From the NCBI RefSeq assembly GCF_020085105.1, contig NC_058045.1, positions 23,098,833 to 23,162,832 of the forward strand: a stretch of 64,000 nucleotides of DNA. The letters are read 5' to 3'. Position numbers and translations under genes: made by a program. Below the pieces are notes generated by a model that was given only the letters and a program-made list of their open reading frames with translations, was not told where the DNA came from and ran no database searches. This stretch comes from Siniperca chuatsi (Eukaryota; Chordata; Actinopteri; Centrarchiformes; Sinipercidae). Below, piece after piece: positions 1 to 13,100 of this stretch (positions are counted from its first letter, which is position 1; each line of letters opens with the position of its first letter).

Positions 1-640
1 CACTCTATGGTCATTTCTGAGAACATGGCCAGCTCTTTCAGGCTGCAGTTAAGACCTCTGTCATTGTCACCCCATCATGCAATTATATTGTATGTATTTA
101 TTTATTTTTGCCATTTTGTGTTTAATGTACAGTCTATCAACCAAAACAACAGACGTAATGGGAAGACTGATAAGATTATATTAATATTGCAGTTTATTTT
201 TTTAACTCATAAATGCATATCATTAAAATACTATTGCGAGGAATGTTACACATGAGACTAAAAACATGACAATTTGACCAGAATGGCCTCCATCATATCA
301 ATTCCATATGAATCAATTACATATCAAAACATGTAATGGAATCAAGTCCTCCAAATTAAACAACAAAATACGTTGTTTGTCCACGCCACGTCTATTCATT
401 GCAAAACCGGTTTGCAAATCACTGTTGAAAAATAATAATAATAGGTTTTTTGATTTATTTTTCAACTCTATGGTTAGTTTAGAGGAAGATCAAACTTTGG
501 GTTAAAATAAGGTCTTTGTTAAGGGTAAGGGAAACATCGTGCTTTGGGTTAAAATTAATGTTTCGTTAAGGTTAGGGGACCTTTGTTGTCATGGTTACAG
601 TAATAAAGACGTGGTTAAGGTTCGGGACAACAAAAAAACA
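1..640. other. Non-coding flank beyond the CYP2 3' end
   Basis: AT-rich sequence with no exon-like segment bounded by splice signals. Short open frames on either strand have no recognisable domain. Several AATAAA-like words on the minus strand (for example near 97-108 and 451-456) could serve as distal polyadenylation signals for the P450 gene ending at 979, but none stands out. Confidence 0.5.
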
Positions 641-644
641 AACA

Positions 645-905
645 CTGTTGACTGTGTATACACATTTTTCCTCTTACCTGTAGTGCTGTTTATCCATCTA
701 GATTGTTTTGGTGTTGCCAAGTTTTGGAGATATCGCCATAGAGATGTCTGCATTTTTTTAATATAATGGAACTACAGTAAATGGCACTCGGCTTGTGGTG
801 CTCAAAACGCCAAAAAAATACATTTGAAAAACTCAACAGCAATGTCTCTTTCCAGAAATCATGACCCGGTTACTCAAGCCCTCCACTGTTTTTATCATAT
901 TTGTT
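645..905 (+). repeat. Teleost interspersed repeat family A, copy 1
   Basis: This segment shares long stretches with 42060-42325 (opposite strand), 11650-11850 and 49083-49330. Shared words include the stretch around GTAGTGCTGTTTATCCATC and the phrase ending AATGTCTCTTTCCAG. It encodes no protein and looks like a short non-autonomous element. It begins only 74 bp beyond the P450 stop codon, so it probably lies in that gene's 3'UTR. Confidence 0.7.
757..762 (-). terminator. Possible CYP2 polyadenylation signal
   Basis: Read on the minus strand this is ATTAAA, about 220 nt downstream of the P450 stop codon. It lies inside the family A repeat, so the repeat may supply the 3' end. This is inferred from position only; transcript 3' ends would decide it. 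Confidence 0.25.
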
Positions 906-978
906 CTCAGGAGTTAATGGCTGCTTGTGTTAATATGGGAGCATCTCCCATGTTTCTCCTGTGTGTCTGCAGACCGCC

Positions 979-1166
979 TTACTGCGTTGCCCTGAGTTGT
1001 ATCTTCATGCGATAAGGTTTGGGAGTCAGAGTGGCCCCAAAGACGGGTGTGTAGTCTGGCTCCCCTGCATCCTCAGGCCAGATGAACTCAAACTTCCTCA
1101 GCAGCGTCACCATGATGAGGAAGAGCTCCATACGAGCCAGACCTTCTCCGAGACACATACGAGGAC
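979..1166 (-). CDS. CYP2 exon 11 (canonical exon 9): haem loop and C terminus
   Basis: After the acceptor AG at 1167-1168, the exon starts inside the glycine codon of the haem loop and continues with [15 protein letters not shown]. It ends at a TAA (979-981) after the residues RATQ. The cysteine of RMCLGE is the axial haem ligand. Confidence 0.95.
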
Positions 1167-4100
1167 CTGAGACATAAAAAAACCCCTCAAAGTCATCTAC
1201 AACAGTTTGATTAAACCCACCCTATCTGTGCATGCCACTGCAGGTGATACAATGAGACCCATACTGCTGTTTGTTTTTTATGCTCTCATACCTGCAGAGA
1301 AAGGCATGAAGGCCTCTGGTTTAACAAACTCTCCCTGGTCAGTGAGGAAGTTTTCAGGGTTGAATTCATGAGGGAATTTCCATTGTCCCTCCTCATTCAG
1401 CACTGAGGTCAGGTTAGGGATGATCATCGTACCCTGAGGAGAAAATGAAGCAAAAGAAGAAAGGGCATAGAGGAACAACATACAAAACATATGTAAGAGG
1501 TCAAGATTTACTCAAGCTACCTAAGTAAAAGTAATGTTTGTGCCTTAAGTATGGTACAAACAGCTGCTATACAATACTGTGAGGTTTCTTTCCACAGCAC
1601 TACACTATTCTGTCACTATTGCCAAAAACAATTTAAAACCAGTTGCTTCTTACCCTGGGAATGGAATATCCCATGAGCTCGGTGTCTTTAGTCGTACAGT
1701 GGAAGACGCTGAGTGGAACAGTGTTGGCTATCCTCTGCACTTCATGGATCACAGCCTGGATGAAGAGAGATTTAAAAAACATGTTCTTATGCTTTATCAA
1801 AACAATGCCACAAAAAAGCAGACCAATCAACTTGCAATATGGGAACCCACCAGTAATATGTCTACAACCAGGCAAAAAATTGTTTAGAAGCAATGATTAC
1901 AAATGATCTCCAACTCCACAGAGTAAGTTTTGTTTTGTTCTGTGGCAAGGACCCCAACATAAATGTATTCTCTCACCAGATTTATTGTTTGACTTTTACA
2001 CTTTTGCAAATTACCTACCTTTAGAGCCTTTGAGTCATGACCACTCAAAAGTGAAATTATTATAAAAAATCTATCTGATGATATACCTGCATGTAAGGCA
2101 TGTGGTGTCTGTCGTCAAAACTGGCCCGATCCTTCCCTTCCAACACCTGGTCTATCTCCTGCTGACAACGCTCTGAGAGATACATTAGAGAGGGTGGGGG
2201 ACAGAGGAATATGATACTCTTAACATCACAAGTTGCGTTCCACAATTCACAATACAATTGAAATGTGAAGACCATGACACGATGAACAACATGACTGAGA
2301 GTGGGTGAAAGGTTAGCCTGTATGCAAAGGTGGAAACAGCGAATAATATTTTCTCTCATTCTTAAGTATTTTTTATCTCAAGTATTGTACTTTGCTACAT
2401 TTCAAGCACCAGTGAATATTTGGGTTTAGTAAGGTTCAGTTCAAAATAAATGATGGATACTAACTTTTGATATGGTTCCCTTAAATTTGTTTTTTTAACA
2501 TGCGACCAAGAAATGTAGGACATTTCACAGTTAAAAAAATAAACTTGTCAGAACTCTCTGGTTGACAAACTATAGAATGGTGACACTGTTTGAAAACATA
2601 CCTTTGGCATTTCAGTACTTTCAAGTTCTTGTCATTTACTGGCTGACATATACATGATACCAATACATCTGCAATGGGCTAATATCGGCCGATATATTGG
2701 CCTGGCTAATTTATTGGTCGGGCTCTAGTCTGTACTATTTAGGATCAACCCCCTAAACCTAATAACTGGTTGGGGCTAGTCAAAGTCCTGACCTGAATCC
2801 TATTGAGATGCTGTGGCATGACCTTAAAAAGGCAGTTCATGCCTGAAAACCCTCCAATGTGGCTGAATTACAACAATTCTGCAAAGATGAGTGGGCCAAA
2901 ATTCTTCCACAGCGCTGTAAAAGACTCATTGCAAGTTATGGCAAACGCTTAATTTCAGTTGTTGCTGCTAAGGGTGGCCCAACCAGTTATTAGGTTTAGA
3001 GGGCAATCACTTTTTCACACAGGGCCATGTAGGTTTGGATTTTGTTTTCCCTTAATAATAACAACCTTCATTTAAAAACTGCATTTTGTGTTTACTTGTG
3101 TTATCTTTGACTAATATTTAAATTTGTTTGATGATCTGAAACATTTAAGTTTGACAAATGTGCAAAAAAATAAGAAATCAGGAAGGGGGCAAACACTTTT
3201 GCACACCACTGTAGATACAAATCTTACATAGAAAGACAATGGTAGGACTATAGTCAATGGCAGAAAAGTAATAAACCCATATGAACATGTGCAGGCATAC
3301 CTTGTATGTGTGGGTAGGTCATAAGATAGAGGAAACCAGTAAGCAGGGTGTTGGAAGTAGTGTCAGTCCCAGCAAAGTGAAGATCTAGAGTGTACATAGT
3401 CAGTTGTTCTTCTGAAAATGAAGAACCATCATCGGCTCTCTAAAAAGCGGTTTTAAGACAAACAGACAGTAAATGCAGTTATACCTTACTGATACACATA
3501 CATACACTCTACGGGGGTGTGAAAAGTCAGCTCACTACCACACACGTGTGCACACAAACATGCATGCGTTTGGTAGTGAGCTGACTCCTTTAACACCCCA
3601 TACACACACACCTTATCCATTTCATCCAGATAGCAGTCAACAAAGTCTCGTGGTTCTCCAGGGACTCTGGTCTTCTTGTGCTCAGTCAACAAGCACTTTG
3701 CAAGATTCTGACAAGTCTGAAAACATAAGTCAACATTCAGAATTTGTATTAATTTCCTTTTTTTTTCTTTCCACTGACAAAGTGCATATGTGTGGTTGTC
3801 ACAGTATATGTGTGTGAGGTTAGAGAAAAAAAACATTGTACCGTTGATGTTCATATCTTTTTTTCCTCTTATATGTTTAAACCTCAATTTAATATTTTTT
3901 TCAATTCAGGCTTTTTTCAGAATTTATTATATATTTATATATTTACAATAAATCTCTTGGTCCAATTAACATACCTCAGCATTCTTAAAGGCTTTGGTGA
4001 AGGGCAGTGGGAATTTACGAATCATGGGAAGAGAGTCATACAGCTGTAAAAAAGAAAAGACAAATCATTAGTGTATTTGAATCCAAGCATGCAGATTCTG

Positions 4101-7100
4101 CCTCCTGGCAACACTTAAACGTCTGTGAGGCAAGCAGAGAACTTCGTCAAGCTGAAGAAAGATGTCTGGTGTGTGTTTGGCACACTGAGAAATACCAAGA
4201 CACCAAGAACTACTGTAGAAGTGTTGCAGAACTATGGATAGTTTGAAAATGCAGTAATTTATTGACTCACCATAGCCCATGGTCCATTGGCTATCTTGGC
4301 ATTCTCAGTGAAGCATTGAACAATCACTTTGATGAACTCATCATCATACTCGAAGCGTGTACCAAACAGAACCTGGCAGATAATGTTAGAGGCCGCATTA
4401 TGAAACATAAGTTGAGGACTCAAGGCTTTGCCTGTAAAAGACATAATGTAGATTGAAGTACGACACAGCATTGTACAAGAATACAAAAGAACATTACACT
4501 AACAACAGCACAATGCAAAATTCAACCAGTCGACACAAGCTCACGCAGTGAGATAAATGACAATGGAACACAATGGAGGCTTTTTAAAAAGAAACGCCAT
4601 AAAATCCACTGACATGACTGGAAATGTATGATCAAAATCCACCTTGTAATATTAATTAATTTTAGAATATTTGTGGTGTTACTGATTAGTTAATATGGCA
4701 TACCAATGCTCTTTTCCAGTGTATTAATGGTGTACTGTATCTCTCCATGAATCCTCTCCTCCATGGAATCCTTCCCCAGACCAAAGTTCCTCAAGGTCAT
4801 CAGAGCAAAGCGACGATGATCCCTCCAACTAGAGCCATAATCTGCCAGAATCACTCCTACAACAGGTGTAGTGACAAAGAGCATACAGTATGAGCTTACA
4901 GGCAACACCGTAATACAAACATATGAGGCCTCCCCGCAGCTAACCCTGAGTGGGCCCCTTCCTTGCTGCACTGAGCAGGCGAAATTCAACATCTTTCATA
5001 GTGAGGATACTAAATAATTTCTAACGCAGATTTAACAGACCACTTTAGAACACTGGACACAGATTAAATTAATTGTATTGAGTTCATTTTAAACAGTTGG
5101 AGCTTTTTAAAGTGTCACTACCGCTGTCAGGGTGCTGATCCTGCAAAGGCCATGATTGCGGGAGCTGTCCACGGTACTCTGTATTTGACTCCTCCTCGTT
5201 ACTCATTGTCGCAATGTGCAGAATTTCATTATCAAAATGACTGTAAAAAGCCCACCTGCCCACTCAGCTGAGATTGATACACAACTGTACTGTGAAGATA
5301 GATAGAACAAGCTTTTCCTTTAAGGCCAACATATTTTTTAATCAGTTTCTCAACCACAGCAACATAGCCTACACATTGATCTTAGCAATAGGACTACAGT
5401 ATCTGTTTTCTTACAGTGCGTTTATTTTCAATACTCACCGTGGCCAGCCCTGACAGTCTCTCCTGTGCCATGGTGCTTCTCAGATATGTTTAAATTAGTT
5501 TCAGTTTTGAGCATGGACACAGAAAGTACCCTCTAAAACCAGGCATTATAAAAAACATCAATAAAGTGTGATGAAGACTCGCAGAGAGAGAGAGCTCATG
5601 TGGACGAGTGAGAAAGAGGGAGCGTGAGAATATGTTGACGTGAAAAATTTTCTTTGATCATAAAGCCTAATGTTACTCAATGTTATGAAAAACTAACAGA
5701 TCCGCGTTATGTAGCCTACGCTTGTCTCCTCTATGAAACGTCTGTATCTTCACAACAACTCGGTCACATCTCAGTCGCAGTTTCTCCCTCTTCATCTCCT
5801 TGCAGTTCACATGCATTAGTATTGTGTCGTTGACTATGTAGTTGCTGTGGCTGCTTTAACAATCAGTATGTTGGTGTTCAAGCTTGCTGTCTGCTGTGGT
5901 GTAAAACATTCTCAAATTGTTGTAAATTGTTGTTAATAACTATTAGATACCTATCTACTATTAGATATCCTGGCCATGCAAATTAATACAAAAAAACATG
6001 AATATCGCACACCATTTAGTATGATGTCATTATAGACTGACCTTCTCTCAGCACGCCCAACTGTGACTGACTTCCAGCGTCCCTACTTTTGAGAAGGACA
6101 CTTGCAACAGTCAGGTAGAGCAAGAAATAGTTTAATAGCTGTGGCTACATCAGGCACACTTGGTAATATGGAGTGGTGCTTTATGAATATGGGCGGGGGG
6201 CGGGGCCTGTGTTAGCCTATTTTAGTACTTTAATGTATTTTCTTTATTTACTTTTAAACCGGAGACATTTCTGTATCAGGGAGTTGACTCAAATCAGTGA
6301 GATTTATTCATAGTCATTGTCCATGTAAGTTACTCTTAAGACCCAACCTCAGAGGGAAACTATCGCTCCTTAAGCATGCTTTCCTGCGATTATAACATTC
6401 TGGCTAAAGTTCTTCATCTCAGGCCGTCTATTAGAAAATAACAAGTCACTGCTGCATCACTTTAGGAAGAAAATGTCGTAAGGGGTGCTGTATAGTGGTA
6501 TGTGGACCCAAAAGCAGATGAAGAGGAAGCAGTATCAGAGTGAAGTAGCCGGATGACTACCGTGTTTATTGTGGGTACAGCACGGGGTCTGGCAGGGCTG
6601 CCCAGTCAGTCCCCCGCTTTTCATTTTTGGCATTGAACCATTAACATGTGCAATTCACGCCTGCAATGATATCTATGGTGTAAATCTTCATTGTTATGGT
6701 TTTAAATTGAACATGTATGCTCACTATAAGCAGACCAATTCTTCTACACCAACAGTTCTGAATCTTTTTTATTTGGCAGCCTGTCTGGGTACAAGATCAA
6801 TCCAAATATAAGTGAGGCAATCCCTCTTAATATACCTACCTTTAAATCTGACTTTATGACCTTGTTTGGAAAACAAATGACAAATGAATTGATAGACTAG
6901 AGTGGAAGGTTTAATGGATTACACAGGAAAAATGTGGCTTTGATTCCAATATGATAAAAGATAAAACAGCATCCTCTTATTGATCCTATCATAATTAATC
7001 CTATCATAACACTTCTCATTATATTTCCTTTTTTGCAGATGATATTCTACTTTATGGCAATAATGCTTCTTCTTCTATCCCACATATTTTGAATGCCTTT

Positions 7101-10100
7101 GATTTAGTCGGTTCCCACCTGATCCCGCTAAATTCCTCTTTTGAACCCTCCACCATACCATCTTATATTCCAGTGATTAAGACCTTTAGATATCTTGGCA
7201 TTGATATTTACCCTTCATTACAGTCAGTGGTATGAAATCATTTTAATGACATTAATAAATATATTGAAATAGACTTGAACAGATGAATGAATCTTCCGAT
7301 ATCCCTTAAGTTTCGTGTTTCAATAATCAAGATGGATATTCCCCCTAGAATAAATTTAGTTTCCAGCATGCTTCCCCTCCCACCACCTGTCGGCCATTGG
7401 TATAATTTACATAAATTGGTCTCTAGGTTATTGTGGACGGGGGTCATCCACAAATTAAATTATCTACATTACAGAGGGGGAAAGATGATGGCAGCTTAGC
7501 TGTACCCACTTTTACTTTTGGCCACATTGCCAGGGCAGGGATGGAGTTGGGATAACAAGAGGCACACAGTTTGGTGTGGGGGCAAACAATTTACTGTTTA
7601 TGTTGATATATGTACATGACTATACTATATTGTCTTGCAGCACCTAAACAGTGTGTATTCTGTGTGATAATAAAAATCTGATCACAAAAAAAGATTTCAT
7701 ATTGATGAGGTCTCGCTCCCATCCTGTCCCATCTGATGTAATCCTATTCTTACGACAGGAAAAAGTACTCTATATAATGAACTTTGGAAAAGTTGTTGCA
7801 TAACATTTTCAGTGTTATGCAAGGAAGGTGCTTCCCCTGCTGTTGAGAGTAACAGTGATCTGAAAAGTGGAGCAGCCTGTTTTTCAAGAGACCCATGGTT
7901 AGAACAATATGTGGACCTACTGAGCATGGAGTGGGCATGTCAAGTTAATACATAATTAATGAATTTCTCCCTGCGCACATGCAGACAAGTTTGATGATGG
8001 ACTGACTGCCTGGTTGGATGTTGTTTTGATAAAGGAAGAGGATAATCAGTTAAAGTCCTGCCTCCTTTTTTCTGGCAAACTGAATAGTATACTGTACAAA
8101 CATACAGTACATGTGCTCAAAGTGAACTCATAAATGGACTTTAACCCTTTTTTCCTCTGTGTCCCTCCTTTTAAGTTGTGTGGTGTTGTTAATATATCAT
8201 GTATTTTGTGTTTTGTGATAAACTGAGAACATTTACAATAAAAACTCTCTTTAATAATAAATATATAATAAATAAATACATTTTATTTTGGCCAAATGTA
8301 TCTAATAATACACTATTATCTTGATAATTACTGATCTTCACGCAATAACAAAAGCGAGAACTACACCATTCAGTGCACAATTTGTTTTTCTTAGAATAGA
8401 GAAGACAATAAACACCATAGAATTGCCTTCTACAAAGATATTCTAGGCAAAAGGTGACCTTGTGCTTGTTTCTCAGACATTTTCATCATCACCTCCACGT
8501 AGCCGTTTCTTTCTGACATTGTCATTGTCTCTTTTTACCATTTCCCAGCATGCTGCTGCATGTGTCTGTCATGGTTGTGGGTCTTGGGTTTTGTTGTTTC
8601 CTGTTTTATTTTGTAAGTGTGCTGCCTCATGTGTCTTGTGTAGTTTTACTTCCTGTCTTTGGTTGCTTTTCGCTCTAGTTTTGATTGTTTTGCTAGCTTG
8701 GACAGGGCCAACGAACTGAATCTGTTCTTTAACAGATTCGACACACCGGCTCCTGCTCATCACCCCTCTAACTCAGCTGCTGTCGGCCCTCAAGCTCCTC
8801 TGAGTACTCTGCTCCCCCTCCCCATCAGGCTAACGGCCCTCTCCAGACCGACGACTCCCCCCCTCCCCCACCTGTAACTTCTGCTGTGTGCCTGACTGCT
8901 GACCAGGTGAGAGGACAGCTGATGAGGCTCCACTCAAACAAGGCTGCAGGCCCCGATGGCGTTAGCCCCGGGGTGCTAAAAGCCTGTGCCCCCCAGCTTT
9001 GTGGAGTCCTTCAGCATGTCTTCAACCTGAGCCTGAGTCTTCAAAGGGTCCCCATTCTGTGGAAGACATCTTGCCTCGTTCCTGTGCCGAAGACACCACG
9101 CCCCAGTGGCTCCAAGGACTACAGACCGGTGGCACTGACCTCCCACATAATGAAGACCCTGGAGAGGCTAGTGCTGGAACAGCTGCGGCCCATGGTCAGA
9201 CCCCTCCTGGATCCCCTTCAGTTCGCCTACCAGCCCCGGCTGGGAGTTGAGGACGCCATCATCTACCTGCTTAACCGCATCCACACCCACCTGGACAGGC
9301 CGGCAAGCACGGTGAGGATCATGTTTTTGACTTCTCCAGTGCTTTCAACACCATCCGGCCTGCCCTGCTGGGGAGAAGCTGGCAGCGATGCAGGTGGATG
9401 CCCCCCTTGTGTCCTGGATTGTGGACTACCTGACTGGCAGACCACAGCACGTGCGCCTGCAGCACTGTGTGTCAGACAGCGTGGTCAGCAATACTGGGGC
9501 CCCTCAGGGGACCGTCCTCTCTCCCTTCCTCTTCACCATCTACACCACAGACTTCAGCTACCACACAGAGTCCTGCCACCTTCAGAAGTTTTCTGATGAC
9601 TCTGCTGTGGTGGGATGTATCAGCGGTGGTGATGAGACAGAGTACAGGGCTGTGGTGGGTAACTTTGTTTCATGGTGCGAGCAGAGCCATCTGCAGCTCA
9701 ATGCGACAAAGTCAAAGGAGCTGGTTGTAGATCTACGGAGGGCCAAGGCACCAGTGACCCCGGTTTCCATCCAGGGGGTCAGTGTGGACATTGTGGAGGA
9801 CTACAAGTACCTGGGAGTACACTTAGACAACAAACTGGACTGGACCAAGAACACTCAGGCTGTTTATAGGAAGGGCCAGAGCCGCCTCTATTTTCTGAGG
9901 AGGCTGAGGTCCTTCAACATCTGCCGGACGATGCTGAAGATGTTCTATGAGTCTGTGGTGGCCAGTGCTATCCTGTATGCTGTTGCATGCTGGGGCAGCA
10001 GGCTAAAGGTAGCGGGACGCCAACAGACTCAATAAACTGATCCGCAAGGCCAGTGACATTGTGGGGGTGGAGCTGGACTCTCTGGCAGTGGTGTCAGAGA

Positions 10101-13100
10101 GGAGGATGCTGGCCAAACTACATGCCATCTTGGACAGTGTCTCCCACCCGCTCCATGACGTGCTGGTCAAGCAAAGGAGCACCTTCAGCGGAAGACTCAT
10201 CCCACCAAAAAGCACCACAGAGCGCCACAGGAAGTCATTCCTGCCTGTGGCCATCAAACTATTTAACTCCTCCCTCTAAGGGTTAGTCAGTTTGACCCTA
10301 GGTCACTAAACTGGACATTGAGCATTACATCTCCGCCATAGTTAATAATAAGTGTGCAATATTCTGTGTAATACTTCCGTGCAATATTAGTTTTCCCCTT
10401 GTTAGTTTTTATCTTATTTATTGCTACTGAAACTATATACCTCAATTACTCTTCGACAGTACATGCACCTCCGCTTATTAATATTATTTATTACATAAGG
10501 AGTTACATTGTATTCTAGACTGTACTTTCATCACCAACCAGTAAACCCACTTGGTACTTGACACTTAGTTTATCTTATACTTATACCGACAGGATACTTA
10601 ATTTATTTCTGACCCGTTTTATAGTGTTTATTTTTTTCTAGTACTTTCTCCTGTGTGCACTGACGTAAAGACGAGCTACTGTAACAAAGAGTTTCCCTAC
10701 GGGGATCAATAAAGTATTTCTGATTCTGATTCTGATTTTCTCCACCCTAATTAGTATCATTTGTGTCTAGTTATCCTGCCCTCACCTCTGTATATAGTCT
10801 GTGTGCTTCCCTTGTTCTGTGTCAGTTTGTTTTGGTTTGTTCGTGGACATTCTGCCTGTTACTTGGACCTTGGATTTTCTGCCTGCTCCTCTTGGATTTG
10901 TTTGCCTGTTGTGGACTGCTTTCTGAGTTTTTGACCTGTTGCCTGCCTCACCATTCTGTAAGCCTTTGTTTACTGACTTTTCTCATTAAATCATTGAACT
11001 GCACCTGCTCCGGTGTCTGCATCTGGCTCAAATCCCCTGTTTTCCTTGCTGCCCTGTTTTGGCACTGAACGTTACAGTGTCATTGTGTCCACAGTGTGTG
11101 TGTGGATAGGGCACATTTTCATTTACTGGGATAATGACGGCAATAAAAACTTGAACTGCACTACCTTTTTATCAAGATAATTGTTATACTAGTAACTGTC
11201 CCATCCCTACATGCATGCATGCATGCATGAATAGAAAGAGACTCATTACTGACATATATGTCTGTTATACCTTTCCTGTCGGTGGTGTCGTTGATAAACA
11301 GGTCTTGGGGTCGTCCAGCAAAATCAGTGGCCTTGGTCACTATAGCCTCCTTCATGGCCTTCAAACCATTGATGACTACAGCTCGTTTGGAACCGATGAA
11401 CAGGCTGTAGACATTTCCATAGGACTTCTTCAGCTGGGAGAGAACGAGATAACGGGTTTGAAATACAACTTCAGATGGATGTTACTCTTGAAAGGGGCAA
11501 ATTCACTGAAATCAAACATATTTGCCCACTTAACCAGCAAATAAGAACAAGTTCAAAATGAGACACTAGGACAACTATTAACTACAAAGGGTGCAAATTA
11601 GTTGCTGGAGTGCAAATTAAGTGATTTCATTGCACGTTAAATGAATAATCAACAGCAATGTCTCTTTCCACAACCCTTGTAATTATTTGTGGTGTCTGTA
11701 GATTATTATTATTTTTTTTTCTTCGATGCATTGAGCACCACAAAACGAACCCCTCTCATCTACATTGTATTGAGATCTCAGTAGTGGAGAGCTCAAAATC
11801 TCCTCACAAATATTGGCTTAACAAGACCTTGGACTCATCCATGTAGTGGGTGTAAGTTGGACAACGCCCAATATGTAAAGGCCTATGCTACTGGCTGGAT
11901 ACAGTCCCAAGTTCACAGGCAGTCAACTCTGTACAAACAATGACTGTTATGCAATCACATAAATACAGTAGGAAAGTATTCACAGCACTTTACTTTTTCC
12001 ACATTTTGTTACAGCCTTATTCCAAAATGGATTAAATTCATTTTTTTTCCCACAAAATTCTACAAACAATACCCCATAATGACAACGTGAAAGAAGTTTG
12101 TTTGAAATCTTTGCAAATTTAATAAAAATAAAAAACAAAAAATCACATGTACATAAGTATTCACAGCCTTTGCAATGACACTCAAAATTGAGCTCAGGTG
12201 CATCCTGTTTCCACTGATCATACTTGAGATGTTTCTACAACTTGATTGGAGTCAGCCTGTGGTAAATTCAGTTGATTGGACATGATTTGGAAAGGCACAC
12301 ACCTGTCTATATAAAAGGTCCCACAGTTGACAGTGCATGTCAGAGCACAAACCAAGCCATCAAGTCCAAGGAATTTTCTGTAGACCTCCGAGACAGGATT
12401 GTATTGAGGCACACACCTGGGGAAGGGTACAGAAAAATTTCTGCAGTATTGAAGGTCCCAATGAGCACAGTGGCCTCCATCATCCGTAAATGGAAGAAGC
12501 TTGGAACCACCAGGACGCTTCCTAGAGTTGGCCGCCCGGCCAAACCGAGCAATCAGGGGAGAAGGGCCTTAAGTCAGGGAGGTGACCAAGAACCCGACGG
12601 TCACTCTGACAGAGCTCCAGCATTTCTCTGGAGAGAGGAAAACCTTCCAGAAGAACAACCATCTCTACAGCACTCCACCAATCAGGCCTGTATGGTGGAG
12701 TGGCCAGATGGAAGCCACTCCTCAGTAAAAGGCACATGACAGCCCGCCTGGAGTTTGCCAAAAGGCACCTGAAGGACTCTCAAACCATGAGAAACTAAAT
12801 TCTCTGATCTGATGAAACAAAGATTGAACTCTTTGGCCTGAATGGCAAGCGTCATATCTGGTGGAAACCGCTCATCACCTGGCCAATACCATCCCTACAG
12901 TGAAGCAAGGTGGTGGTAGCATCATGCTGTGGGGATGTTTTTCAGCGGCAGGAACTGGGAGACTAGTCAGGATAGAGGTAAAGTTGAATGCAGTAATGTA
13001 CAGAGACACCCTTGATGAAAACCTGCTCCAGAGCGCTCTGGGCCTCAGACTGGGGTGAAGGTTTCTCTTCCAACAGGACAACGACCCTAAGCAAACAGCC

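Noticed and set aside
3486..3887. 133-codon minus-strand frame through CYP2 exon 6
   Set aside because: Only 3612-3716 is bounded by splice sites and matches P450; the rest is intron read-through.
8886..10279. Long open frames that could be taken for host genes
   Set aside because: They are reverse-transcriptase fragments of an L2/Rex1-type LINE with frameshifts and a LINE 3' tail.
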